From Rhizomucor pusillus (Eukaryota > Mucoromycota > Mucoromycetes > Mucorales > Lichtheimiaceae): DNA of 64,000 bases. Within the stretch, counting starts at the first letter, position 1; the number at the start of each line of letters is the position of its first letter. Below, piece by piece: positions 24,578 through 36,080 of the stretch. Below the pieces are notes generated by a model. The model was not told where the DNA came from and did no database searches. It saw only the letters and a list, made by a program, of their open reading frames with translations. The stretch covers positions 124,001-188,000 of the forward strand of contig FWWN02000169.1 in NCBI GenBank assembly GCA_900175165.2, in the 5' to 3' direction. Position numbers and translations under genes: made by a program.

Positions 24578-26315
24578 ATGAGTGGCAGACCACAGCATCG
24601 CAGACCACCCAAACCAAAGCAGAATGCCAGAAAGAAGGCAAAAGAGCCCGAGACTTTTGACGATTTTATGTCTGGTACGGCGATCCTGCCAGCGATCTGA
24701 ACTGACTATGCTAAGACACACCATGTCGCAAAGAGGGCGTCGATCTCGAAGAGAAAGGCGAGCGGTATGGAAGCGGCGATAGAGCGCAGAAATACTATGA
24801 AAATGCCGCGCAAATGTACAGCAAAGCACATGCGTTAAATCCTCAGGACGCTGACTGTCTCTACAACTGGTATGTCGAAAATAGAAGACAAAGAGTTCTT
24901 TTCGGGTCCAAAACTGACGTCGATACAAGGGGTCGAGTCATATTCCTGCTTGCAGGCTTTTTGCCAGAACATGCGACACCCGAGGATAAAGTAAAAATGC
25001 TGGATCAATCGATTAAAAAGTTTCGCGCCGCATTAAATCTCGAGCATGACAAGTCGGATGCTCAGTTCAACCTCGCCCAGGCCCTCCATCAAAAATCAGA
25101 AGTTCTCCAGGAAGCGACAGACATTGAAAATTCATATCAGCAATCCGCTATGGGTATGCACAAACTGGAATGTTGATGAATCAGGGTATCCATGATTATT
25201 GACTGGAGCATGTAGCTCTTCAGGAAGCTATAGCGCTCTTTGAAACTGTCTACAAACTGCAGGAGAAAGAATACAAAGACCAGCGATCACCAACACCAGC
25301 ACAGTCGACAGACTCTGAAAGAAAAGGACACCAAGATAACGGTGATGAACAGGGAGGAGGAAACGATCCAGAGATGGAAACGAAGGATAGCAACGACAAC
25401 CAAGGACCGAAAGATTATACCACCGTCACCCAAGTTGAAGCGACCACTGCATATTCATTGATAGACACACTGCTCTCACTCGCTGACACCATGTCGACCA
25501 TGGCGTCTATGCTCGCATCGTACAAATCGTCAGTTGATCTATTCAGTCGAGCGCGATCCAACTTGTCGCTAGCCGAAAAGTGGCTGGGTGAAACTTCCGC
25601 AGAAGACAAAGAGTACAGATCGGCACGTATCCAGATTAATATTAAAGAAGCTCAAGTGTTCTCAGGACTAGCAGAACGCACTCTTCTTGCGCAAAACCGG
25701 GTCGACCACGCACTTTTTCAACAAGCTATCGAGCGCCTGGACCAAGTGCTTGAGAACTACGATGATAAAAACATGGAAGCGCTGTGCGACCGAGGCGATA
25801 TTTTGGGCTCCTATGCGGATGGACTTGTCAAGGAATGCAAAGGCGATAAACTATCAGCGGAGAATGGCAAGACTGTGTGGCAACTTTATGCACAAGCAGA
25901 CAGGTCCCTCAAGGCAGCGCTTCAGCTAGAGCCCAAGAACCTGAATATTCTAAACAAGTTGGGGGACCTGAGCGTAGCGCGTGCTAGACTTGATCTGCCC
26001 GTCGCACAGCGAAATCGGCTGCAGCTGCTCAAGAACGCCGAGTTCTATTTTAAGCAGGCTGTCGAAACAAACAGACAGGTGCTAACCAGCGGATGGACTG
26101 GATGGGCGTTCAGCGCATGGGCGTTGCAAGAGTGGGCGGAAATACCCGACAAGAAACAGGAAGCATCCAGGATTTTCCGTACATGGCTCAAACGAGGCGG
26201 TTCCGGAGAGCTATTTGGGGAGTTGGCTGAAGATAGTGCTACTTTGGACCCCGAATTTATAGAGTGGGTGGAGGATAACTTTTTTGAAGAAGAGGAGGAG
26301 GAAGATGATGAGTAG
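24578..26315 (+). CDS. TPR-repeat protein, similar to enhancer of translation termination ETT1
   Basis: Four exons (24578-24674, 24734-24869, 24930-25153, 25216-26315) join in phase to 518 residues. The N-terminus is basic (RPQHRRPPKPKQNARKKAK), consistent with nuclear targeting. It is followed by FDDFMSEGVDLEEKGERYGS and TPR-like helix pairs: ALNPQDADCLYNWGRVIFLL, FRAALNLEHDKSDAQFNLAQ, and, later, LKAALQLEPKNLNILNKLGD. The middle (about residues 190-250) is a low-complexity Asp/Gly/Asn linker. The extreme C-terminus is an acidic run of Glu/Asp. Order and composition recall yeast Ett1, a nuclear factor in stop-codon recognition, but identity is moderate and another nuclear TPR family is possible. 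Confidence 0.55.
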
Positions 26316-27147
26316 AGATTGTGCGACAAACTAAAAGCCTTTCAATAAAACTCATCCCACCAATCAAGGTGATCGTTTTTATCTTTTTGCCACAAGATGA
26401 TATCCTGCTTTTCTGCCTCAAATTAGATGGAGCTTTGATCAAGAACCTGCACCGCGCTCTCTCTCTCTCTTTGTCTCCCTTTACGGTTTTATTTTGCCGT
26501 TTTTAGGCACTTAAAAGGGGACGCGCTTGATCGGGACAAAGAGCAAGCAGAAAAGAAATTAAGAGGCCTGTGCTTCGCCTCAGTTGTAGTTGTGTCTATA
26601 ACCACGAGGTATGGAGCCTGAGCCAGGTATCACTAGCGCGGCAGCCGGGCCCGGGTTATTGCTAACCTGAGATTTTTTGCTTCTCGAATTTTTCGTGTCT
26701 GTAAACGTTGACACACGCACCAAAATTTTGTGTATCCCGCTGGTCACATGGACGCGCTGACTTGGCCTCGTAGTATTGAGCCGATGCAGGAACTTTCGCC
26801 CTTCTCCCCTTCGTTGCATAATGTCCAAGAAGAAAATGCTATATCAAAAAGATCAGGGCATCGATCATCTCCGCTTAATAACGTTCCATCGAGATAGTCC
26901 TGTATCATAGATACTACCAAGTCAAATATCCGATATGGATCTTCGTATTAGACAGAAAAGACAAGCACGTTAGAAAATAGGGGGATCAAATGGGAAAACC
27001 ATGCAAGTTGCACAGCTTTGTGCGATGCTTGCACAAGTTTGCTAATAATGTACTACTAAGATGAACTATACAAGAATTATTAAGGGAAGATGGGAAGATA
27101 GTCGGGCAGAAAAAACAAAGAAAAAAAAAGATAATGTGATAAGATCT
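26316..27147. other. intergenic between convergent genes
   Basis: 3' flanks of the TPR gene (+) and the acetate transporter gene (-). A short CT microsatellite (ctctctctctctct) lies near 26456-26472. Nothing else was recognised. Confidence 0.5.
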
Positions 27148-27921
27148 TTAAGGCAATGGAATAACTGGAAGTCGGAAGTACGAGGATTCCTTGGTCAACA
27201 GACCAGACAAAGCGATGTACCAAGCAATAAGAGCCGTAATGACACCGAATGCACCGCCGGCACGTTGGGTAGTAATGCTGCTGTTGAACTCAGCTGCAGC
27301 GAGCAGGACGAAAGTAAGGAACAAGAAGAAGAACAGGGAAACCATACCAACAGAGGCGCGGTGCGATGCGACCAACAAGATAAGAGTCATGATAGCCCAA
27401 GCAATCAGATAGATACCGAGAGAATGCTTCAAGAGATGAGCATCTACGCCTTCGTAAGCAGCAGTGATACCAGCACCAGGGATAAAGATGAGAGCATAGG
27501 AGAGCCAGAAACCACCGTAACTTGAGAAGGCGGTGGCACCAAAGGTGTTTCCAGTTGCGAATTCCCACATACCAGCCAGAACCTAGAAACCGCAGAAAGA
27601 TATCGTTGGTTAGTAGTCCATTCTTATGCCCTACGGATAATTTCACATTTCACACAATACCTGAACTACACCGCCGTAGAAGAAGGCCAAGCCGACAACC
27701 ACGTTATTGGGAGAATCGGCGGGTCTACCGGCACCGGCGTTGTGAAGTGACAAGACGAAGGTGGTAAGAGCGAAAGCGCTCAGACCAAGAGGACCAGGGT
27801 TGCCAATAACAGTGCCTGACACTGCCGGGGGAGCAACGGGAGGAGCTTGTTGGGCAGGAGCAGCAGGCTTCGCTTCAACGTCGGGAGCAGCGGTAGTGGT
27901 AGGCTCAGCGTCAGAAGTCAT
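27148..27921 (-). CDS. acetate transporter, GPR1/FUN34/YaaH (AceTr) family
   Basis: Moves acetate or related small acids, or ammonium in some yeast members, across the plasma membrane. Two exons, 27921-27661 and 27582-27148, join in phase 0 to about 231 residues. After a Pro/Ala-rich cytoplasmic tail comes the family signature [18 protein letters not shown] (usual NPAPLGL). Next are the six helices, with [39 protein letters not shown] and a C-terminal tail without obvious signals. Compared with yeast Ady2/Ato1, the length and helix order are normal. A TATA box for this strand lies at 27996-28003. Confidence 0.93.
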
Positions 27922-27995
27922 GACGGTAAGTCGTGGAAGAAAAGAAAAAGAGGAAAAGATGAGGGAAAAAACAAATCAATTGGGAAAATGTGGGG

Positions 27996-28003
27996 TTTTT
28001 ATA
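27996..28003 (-). promoter_or_regulatory. TATA box of the acetate transporter gene
   Basis: TATAAAAA on the minus strand, about 75 bases upstream of the ATG at 27921. Consistent with a strongly regulated promoter, as is usual for this family, but only the motif and its spacing are seen. Confidence 0.4.
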
Positions 28004-28929
28004 GCAAGAACAACTGCTGCTGTGCTTTGCTTGTTTTTTGTGACCCCGCCGGTCCCTCGAGAAAATTTATTGAACCGCAGAAAAAAAGTGGTGGGTCCCA
28101 ACCAACCCCTTTGCGCAACCCCTTTAGGCTGCATTGCACAGCCTCCGCGCGATTGCCACCACACGTTTAACACGCATATATACACAGACTTACCTTAAGT
28201 TTTCTGCGTTTCCTTTTGTTTACTACTTTGCAAAATCGATTTCACTCAAGTAAGCCATCTTTGCATTTTGAAACAACAGGTTAAATATTCAGAGCGGGAT
28301 TTACACAGATTTCTCCACAATGCTGGGGGGAGGAGAAGCAAAAAGAAGCACTCGATTTCCGCTCCAACGAATCATCGAGTGCCCCACTCCACACCGTGTG
28401 AACCAAAAGTCTTTGCTGATAAAACTCACTGATCTAAATGAACAAGCCATTCTAAGAAAGGTCTTCCCTGTTTGAAGAATGACATCGTCCCAGCGGATCG
28501 CCCCGATCTCGAAACATTTAGGCGAACATGGAAATTACAATCACATTCATTCAGCCTTATTATTTGTTGTTGCTAATAAACGAGACGGCAAAAATCTCTA
28601 AGCCCATCTCGTCCTCCCCGATCCATTTTAGGCTGCTTGTCATCTAGCAGAAAATCAGCCTCATCGTTGTACTGAAAAATAAATGCTTTATCGGCAATAT
28701 TGGCTTCTTACAGGTGTTAGTAAACGAAAAAAGCGAGTCTTGGTTGTACATATGCGCAGAGAAAAAGTGTCAGCAGCATACTCGGGTGTGTTGCAATCCG
28801 TCTTTCCTATTGGTACTACACACTGCAAGTAACACCACAACATGGATGCAGGCTTATTCAGTTTAGCATACCACTAAGAAGTGTTGCGCAATCGAGGCTA
28901 AGGGATCACTTTAGATGCATCATAATATA

Positions 28930-29028
28930 CAATTTTTCCAAAGATTAATGTCGCTGCAATTTGTCATTTTGGTGTATAAATGTATCATAAAATTTCACAA
29001 AATGCGACATTACTTTTTGGAAAAAGTG
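28930..29028. mobile_element. MITE-like element copy 2
   Basis: A 99-base element flanked by TA (28928-28929 and 29029-29030), about 85-90% identical by eye to the copy at 2239-2336. Both share the interior tgtcgctgcaatttgtc and the inverted end GCGACATTACTTTTTGG. The inverted repeats of this copy are closer to each other than those of copy 1, so it may be the younger insertion. Confidence 0.8.
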
Positions 29029-29469
29029 TAAATACCGCCGCGCTATCCATTCGAGATACGAAAGAATACGTAGGGGTTGGTTGGTCACACACTTGATTTG
29101 TTTCATACGCATACAACACCTCTTGGGAAACAGTTGCAGCAAATCTTTTTTTTTCTTGTTCCGACGTCACTGTGAAGGGACGAACGACCCCACCAATTTT
29201 TCTTTTTTTTTTCGCTTCGGTTAAACTGTTTTTACTTTTTACTTGGAATGGGACCTCTTGTTTCCCTCGAAGACGAGGCATCTCATATAACCATGACACA
29301 AGAGATTACCAGGTGTAACACTGATCCAGTGTCCGACATTTTTAGGGGCGATCAACAGAACCTTTTTTTTTTTTCTTACTGTTTTATGTACAAAATTACA
29401 AATAGCAAACGTCCAACGAAGATGGGTATAAAAAAGCTATTATGTTTGTGTTTCGCTGTCTGGATAGAT

Positions 29470-30956
29470 CTACCAGCAAAGACCACCTTGGAATTGAACG
29501 CATTCTAGTCCTAATTCCCAAATGTCTAAGTGCTGCAGTGCCCATTTGCCTTCTTCGTTGACATATTGCTTCTCTTTACGCTGCACTTCTTCCATGTGGA
29601 TGTCGCTGTTAGGCGTCAGTCGGTCTGGGTTCTTTTCCCAAGTGTTTTCGTGCTCCTGATGGCATGTAAAGCCCTTCTCGCTGTACACAACAGGCTTGTC
29701 AAAGGTCCACGCTGCTGTGCCAATGAATTCAATGTCAACCCTAAAGCGGACCCATTAGCTTCGTGTAACATCTTTCTCCGATGATGACCTTGTATGGGAT
29801 ATATCTTACCAGGCAACGCCGCCAGACTCTCTGTATCCACGAACATCGATCCAGGTATCGCGGTGAGCCATTGTGAAATCGCCTGCCTGGTCGCCAAGAT
29901 GCAGCAGGTTATCTGTTGTCACAGTGATCGGCGCAGGCATTTCAAAGTTACCCCAGTCTTGGTCACCAAGGCGGCAAGCATTGTACAGCATGTCATCGTC
30001 AGGGAATGCAGGCAAGTTCACAATGCTGGGAGGCAAGTTGTCATGGATGTTGTGGCGATCCTGATGCTGCAAATAAATTACGCCCTTCTTGAATGCATGC
30101 GACTTCACTGCATTGTGGAAATTGTGTGACCAGATGTCATCTAACGAACACCAGTTGAGTTTATATCTGGACGTAGATCCCTTTTTTCCTCTTTCTTACC
30201 TTGGTTGGTACAAACAACAAACTCGCCACGAGCAAATCGAATGCCCACGTTCTTGCCCTCGAATTCATGCAAGGGAGCATTGCCGTAATTCTTCAATTTG
30301 CCGTGAATTTGCTCAGGCACAGTGATGATTCGGTACGTCAAGTATTCTGATCGGCGGAATCGCTGCAGGGAAAAGATTGTTATTCGATTTCCTCCAATTA
30401 ACCGCGCAAATCCAAAAACAAGGTTCAGAATCTGTACTTACGAATGAATCCATGATACGACGTCGATCATTGGGAGGATTCCATTCCACCATCAACAATT
30501 CAATCTTCTCTTGCGTGTGTTCTGCCAACAGGAACGCACTATCAATAAAGTTTTGAAGGCGATGGTGTTGATTGCTATGAAATTGTTCGTGCATATGAGT
30601 GCCATTGTGTCTTACAAGCATCCTCCCATTGCTTTATATATTTCTTACCCGGCATAGTCGTCCATTCGGGTGACAATGACAATGGAGAGGTAGTAAGTCG
30701 ATTCCGGCCCAGGTTCCAAGCACTTGCTCCACTGGTCTCGGCTTAGGCTTATTTTCTGTGAAGTGTCTGCCACGCACGTCGAAATGGTCGTAAACGACCC
30801 CTTGGACGATGCCCGCTCACCCGAAGCACTCAGGCTGTACTTGGATGAAAGACCGTTGCCATGGTACGTCGAGATGGACACCAGAAAGATCAGCGAGATG
30901 GCAATAGTAGACAGGACAGCGACGACAGCAGTCCGTTTTGACAATCCCCAAATCAT
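29470..30956 (-). CDS. type II membrane glycosyltransferase-like protein
   Basis: Start ATG at 30956 gives a short cytoplasmic tail (MIWGLSKR) and one signal anchor (AVVAVLSTIAISLIFLVSIS), the layout of a Golgi/ER type II enzyme. Five exons follow. The luminal part opens with YYLSIVIVTRMDDYAG, continues with LQNFIDSAFLLAEHTQEKIE and LLMVEWNPPND, then GKNVGIRFARGEFVVCTNQ/DDIWS, which looks like a GT-A fold with a DxD-like metal site (reading across the intron as NQDDIWS). Later blocks are DDMLYNACRLGDQDWGNFEM and AHRDTWIDVRGYRESGGVAW. The C-terminal exon ends LECVQFQGGLCW. The nucleotide-sugar substrate and exact family are not recognised. Confidence 0.6.
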
Positions 30957-32255
30957 GATGCTTTGAAGGGAGATCGGGAAAAGCACAGAGTTGGTGTTAT
31001 AGGGGCTGGTAAAAAAAGGACCTGGAACGCTAAAACCGGCAATACGGAGGAGATCAGTGGAAGCTACTGTTTCCAGGTGAACGGGCTGCCGATCCTCCGC
31101 TTTTCCTTCTTTTTTTTTGCGGCTCCCAAAACGATTGTCTGAATTGAACTGCTACAGCGCCAACCCCGAGCTCCGAGATGGTTATTAACTGCAAGAATGG
31201 CAGTCTTTCTCAAAACGATATATATGATGTAATAAACAAGACTGGCGACGTTCAAGTGTGCCAAGAAAGGGACGACTGCATCGGAACTGGCTTTGTTTTT
31301 GACCAACCATCGTTGTCAATGTCATATCAACGAAGATGTTTCAGACAATAGTGTCTCGCTGCGTGTGTATGTATAGCACTCATGCAGAAAAAAAAATTTC
31401 TCCAGAAACATCGAAGGAATATATGAATGCTTCATATGTCTCTCTTTTGTTACTATGAATTGTCCTATTCCTAGCGAAGAAGGTTATTTTTAGAGTGACA
31501 GTAATGCGGATGATACCCTGCAGCCTACAAGAAGGGAGAGAAAAGGAAACAAAACAGGCGTTGCTGGTGCGGGAGTCTGCCTTGGCAAAGTGGAGTTTCC
31601 AAGACGAAGCGGGGAGATAGCTGCTCTAGCCATACACAGTCATTTTGCTTCTGAAGCATGCGCAAGAAACACTTGACTTAACCGGTAACAGATTCCAAAT
31701 AGGAAGCATGCATGTCACAAGGAGAATGCGCCGTTCATTTACGTTGTGCCAAACTCTACGCTAAAATGGAGCCTTATCCTGCCATAGTAATAAAGAGGAA
31801 ATTTTTAATACTGTTAGCCTCAAAAGCACGAGCACCGCACTCTGCACTATCCAATAGCATGAATTTAGGTTGCGCTTGGTGCTATAACCCTTTGTTGGAC
31901 ACTTAAAAGAATCGATCGATCTTACGAAAGGGCAAAACAGCGGTTGAACTATTTTCCCGTAATCCCAGGTATTTTGGCCGGGCTTCCGAAAATACGAACC
32001 GTGAGATTATGCTTGCAAATGTATATTTCCCACAACGTAAGATAGTACCACATTGTTGTTGGTCCATTCCACACGGCAAAACTGCTAGATATGAGCAGTG
32101 CAAAGACACATCTAGAAATATTTCAATATTTCATTACAGTGCAACAAATTTTTCCCGCTGTTGTGCATGATTTAAAGGGGTTGTTTTCTCCGCGCTCAAG
32201 TTTCGGGCTCCCTTTTTTCTTTCTGCCTTCTTTTCATTATTAACATCGTATCTAG
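30957..32255. other. divergent intergenic region, no gene seen
   Basis: 1.3 kb between the glycosyltransferase-like gene (-) and the acyl-CoA synthetase gene (+). A minus-strand frame at 31064-31306 has no recognisable motif. No repeat or RNA gene was recognised. Confidence 0.5.
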
Positions 32256-34878
32256 ATGGAGTTTGGTACGCGTTGCCAGTATGTCTTTGTCGTCTAGTTT
32301 AAGTGCTTAAACTTGCATAAAACCTAGGTGCCGCGGTCCTCCCTGCTGCCGCCGCTCTCTTAGGCGGCATGTACGTCGATGCCCACTGCCGTGTGCGAAA
32401 GGATCTTTCTTCGCTTTATACGTTGTTAGCGACAGTACTTACGTATGGTGACAAGAGTCAAGTCGAATACCATCGGATTGCTAACAGCCGAACTTTTGTC
32501 TGGATAGTTTCAAATCAAAAGAACGCCAGAACCAGTTGCACTTTTATTACCGTTTCCAAGAAAAATTCAAAGCTACACCAGATCGAGTCTTCATCGTATT
32601 CGAAGACAAAAAGTACACCTATAGGCAAATAGAGGAAGGTAATAGGCGAAGGACTTTCTAGCGATATATACTTTATATTGAATGCTCCCTTATTTAATTT
32701 TCGCGGACAACAGCATCCAACCGACTGGTACGACGTACAATCGAATGCTTCACTTGCAATATTCTCTAACATACAAGCAATGAATATTTTTCGTATCTAT
32801 ACAGGCACGCTGGCTACAGGATCAAGGCATCAAGCCTGGAGGTAGGAGGGTGATTGAGAGAAAGAAACCATGAGAATGTATCCATCTAAATGCGCTATGT
32901 TTAGAGGTGGTGTGCATGATGCAGCAGAACCACCCTATGTTCTTCGTTTCCATGTATGGAATTGCCAAAACGGGGGCAATAGCATCGTTGATCAATACCA
33001 ATTTGTCGGAATCCTCGTTAATACATTGTCTCAAAGTGGCAAATACTCGCTTATTTCTGTTTGACCCCATTTACGAAGCACAGGTCGCCACAGTAGCTGA
33101 AGAGGCCAGAGCTCAAGGCACACAGCTATTTGCATTTGGTGACGCGACCGAAGACTCTGAATTTACGTTCTCTTTGGCACCTGCAGTGACACCATCCGTC
33201 CTGCAGAAATATAGTGCAGATGGTCTAAACGAGGATATATTAAGCAAAGCAAAAGGTACCGATGCTGCCATACTCATATATACAAGGTTTGTGATATTTC
33301 GGAATCAAGTGTGTACTGTTTACTTACACTTAACAATGTATCTAGTGGTACGACTGGTATGCCAAAGGTAATGGACTGAGACAGGAAATAGTAAAGGTGG
33401 TTTATCAGTATTAATGGTATATGCGTACAGGCCGCCATAGTTACTCATCAAAGAGTGGATGGTAAGATACTTGGATGTTTGGGTCGGATTTATATGTGCT
33501 CACGCAACTGTATTTGCTTTCATCCCTATGTATCTAGTGATCCTGTGGGCATCGACTGCTACGTCCCAGATAAGCGCAGACGATGTTATTTACTGCGTGC
33601 TCCCCTTATACCATTCATCTGGATGTAATTTCGTCTCAAGATTTATACATTTTTGCATTCGTTTGGAACTAACAATGGGTTGTGCGTTAGTGCTAATATC
33701 TGCAGGATCAGCATTGACAGCAGGAGCCACACTTGTCATTGGTCGCAAATTCTCTGCAAGCAAGTTTTGGGACGATTGTGTCAAGTATAGAGTCACTGTA
33801 TTCCACGTACGTAGCATATGCACTGTGCAGAGACTTTGCGCTAAATTGCGAAAAAAAAGTACATCGGTGAACTTTGTAGATACTTGCTGAATAGACCTGT
33901 CCATCCTCTTGAGCGAAAGCACCGTGTACGCTTAATATATGGCAATGGCATGCAAGCGGATGTATGGCGGAAGATGAGAGATAGATTCGAGATCCCAGAT
34001 ATTCTTGAATTCTACGGAGCAACCGAGGGTATCGGCGGCTTTCACAACTATAATCGCGGTGAGTATGGTTTGGGGGCTGTTGGTATATATGGCCCTATAT
34101 CGCGTGCTACGTATTTTCGCGGCGCACGTATCATCAAGATAGACCCTATCACGGAAGAACCGCAAAGGAATAAGGTTGGATTTTGCGAGGAGGTAAGAGG
34201 ATTTGAGTCGAGTTTTGGCATCGCATAACGTCAATTATCAACCATATCCAAACAATGCAGTGCAATTATGACGAGCATGGTGAGCTTGTTATGGCAATCG
34301 ATCCGAAAACACCAGAAACCTTTTCAGGATACTACAAGAACAAGGAAGCTACAAGCAAAAAGATCTTGCGCAACGTGTTCAAAAAGGGAGACATGTACTT
34401 TAGAACAGGCGACCTGTTCCGCCTTACATCCGACGGTAGATATTACTTTGGAGATCGTCTCGGTGATACATTCCGCTGGCACGGCGAAAATGTAGCGACA
34501 ACTGAAGTAGCTAAGGCACTGAACGATTTCCCCGGTATCGCTGAAGTCAATGCCTATGGAACGCTTATTCCAAACCACGAAGGACGTGCAGGCATGGTGG
34601 CTATTGTTCTTCAGCCAGACGTAGAGTCACTTGATATGGAAAAAGTGTACGATCATTTGTCTAAACGGCTGCCTCGCTACGCCGTACCCATCTTTATTCG
34701 CATCCTTACAAGCATGTCAACAACGGGAACTTTCAAACTGCAGAAGGCCGGCCTGCGCACCGAGGGCATCGATCCCACCAAGGTCAAGGAACCGATCTTT
34801 TGGCAACAAGGCAACACGTACGTGCCCTTCACACAGGAAGATTATGGCAAGCTTGCTCGCGGTGCTGTCAAACTTTAA
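32256..34878 (+). CDS. FAT1/FATP-type very-long-chain acyl-CoA synthetase, possibly damaged
   Basis: Activates fatty acids to CoA thioesters and may couple this to uptake. Exon 1 is only 10 bases (32256-32265, ATG GAG TTT G), then exon 2 from 32328 gives a short membrane segment. Family blocks follow in order: [52 protein letters not shown], the AMP-binding loop [11 protein letters not shown] (assembled over two introns), [60 protein letters not shown] and the C-terminus [16 protein letters not shown]. Two junctions are problematic. The exon ending near 32639 does not join in phase to the ARWLQDQG exon at about 32807. Splicing the frame-preserving segment at about 33622-33705 would create TGA. 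The gene may therefore be decaying, mis-sequenced, or spliced unusually. Confidence 0.75.
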
Positions 34879-35095
34879 GAATACACCATCTTCTTTAAAT
34901 CTCCCAGCTGCGCAAAAAGCCAGAGCTTTTATGATCTTGTTTGCGGGATACTGCAGTCTATATTTGAGTACCTCCTTTGTATCAGTAGTTTCTTATACGA
35001 GCGAAAGAATAGTTTTACTTTTTCCTATTTTATCCTTTCCCAGAACACACTCAACGAGGTGGGTACGGATCTGCAGCATACGGTCTATTGAAGGT
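34692..35095. repeat. junction duplication, copy A (FAT1 3' end intact, taspase end decayed)
   Basis: About 400 bases that pair with 35680-36080 in the same orientation. The left part is the real 3' coding end of the acyl-CoA synthetase ([15 protein letters not shown] onward). The right part, read on the minus strand, still resembles the last exon of the taspase gene (GACTGCAGTATCCCGC and GCAGCTGG) but has no connected gene upstream. Shared words include ttacaagNatgtcaac, gcgggatactg and gaaagaatag. Confidence 0.8.
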
Positions 35096-35610
35096 TCAGG
35101 TACACATATTATTGTCTGTCCGAAATAATCCGGTGCATATCTACTGCTTTTACAACGAGGAGCGGTGGATCACTTCGATTTTGCAAGCCATTGCAATTTA
35201 CATACAAATTCTCACCGCAGCTCGATCCTGGCCCAAATTTCGAATGTCTTGTAATTAAAGCAAGAGATGAGTTCGAAGTATGCAATATTCCCTGGATGCC
35301 ATTACAATGATGTAATATGCATTTGCTACATATTCATCTTCGTGACAATAGCAACGTCACGAGAAAGTTTCTTCCTTTGGAAGTTTGTATATTTATTGGC
35401 AAGAAAGGCAAAAGGAAAATGTGAAGATCGCATCGACAAACGTAAGCTTGAGTGTCTCAACGATCCGTTGTGTACTGCGGTGGAGAGACGTACCAAACTC
35501 GTAAGTTTATCGTTGCATCTTGAATAAGCAATGAAGTACCATTTTGTATTTTATGAAGCTTTAGTCTGTGCTTTGTAACATTTCGCTGCATTCGAGGAGC
35601 TCTGGTGCGA
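35096..35610. other. unassigned interval between the two duplication copies
   Basis: Contains minus-strand fragments weakly similar to earlier taspase exons (near 35150-35260), and a plus-strand open frame at about 35395-35500 (KGKCEDRIDKRKLECLNDPL) that ends at a possible GTAAGT donor. Neither can be joined into a gene. Probably debris of the duplication. Confidence 0.35.
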
Positions 35611-35679
35611 TACAGACGTCGTACTCTATGATACAGTAGTTGGTCGCCTGGGCTCCATAATAACAAAACGCCATATACA

Positions 35680-35870
35680 TTTTATTTGTGTCTTTACAAG
35701 TATGTCAACTACAGGGACGTCTAAACAGTACCGGGCTGGCAGGGTATCGATTTCACTCAACTCAAGAAGCCAATCTTTTGGCAGCGAAAGCAACACATCG
35801 TGGTACCCTTTACATAGAAAGACCATGACAAGTTTGCCCGCAGTGCCGTCAAGCTTTAAGAGTATATAAT
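35680..35870 (+). pseudogene. decayed copy of the acyl-CoA synthetase C-terminus
   Basis: Reads [18 protein letters not shown], clearly related to [18 protein letters not shown] of the upstream gene, and then drifts out of frame. Base-level similarity continues through the stop and 3' flank (ccgtcaagctttaagagtat compared with ctgtcaaactttaagaatac). There is no start, no adenylation domain and no promoter. It is the non-selected half of copy B of the duplication. Confidence 0.8.
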
Positions 35871-36080
35871 CTTCTTCAAATCATCCAGCCGCGCAAAGCC
35901 AGTACTTTATCCTTTTCTTTGCGGGATACTGTGGTCTATATACGGCAATCTTCTTTGTAGTGATAGTTTCTCTAAGGAACGAAAGAATAGTCTTACCTTG
36001 GGTTTACTCCAACCGTCAGCCATCCAACCAATGCCCATACTCTCCGTGACGTGTGCATACCAAAATTCCAGGTCTGCAAA
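35680..36080. repeat. junction duplication, copy B (taspase end intact, FAT1 end decayed)
   Basis: Partner of 34692-35095. Here the minus-strand taspase 3' exons are part of an intact gene, while the plus-strand acyl-CoA synthetase end is a pseudogene. The two copies have complementary survival, which shows that the duplicated unit was the tail-to-tail junction of the two genes. Confidence 0.8.

Larger units (their letters stand above)
27922..29469. other. upstream region with MITE copy 2, no gene seen
   Basis: About 1.5 kb between the acetate transporter start and the 3' end of the next minus-strand gene. It holds one MITE copy (listed separately) and a promoter-proximal TATA box. Other open frames are short and motif-free. 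Confidence 0.5.
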
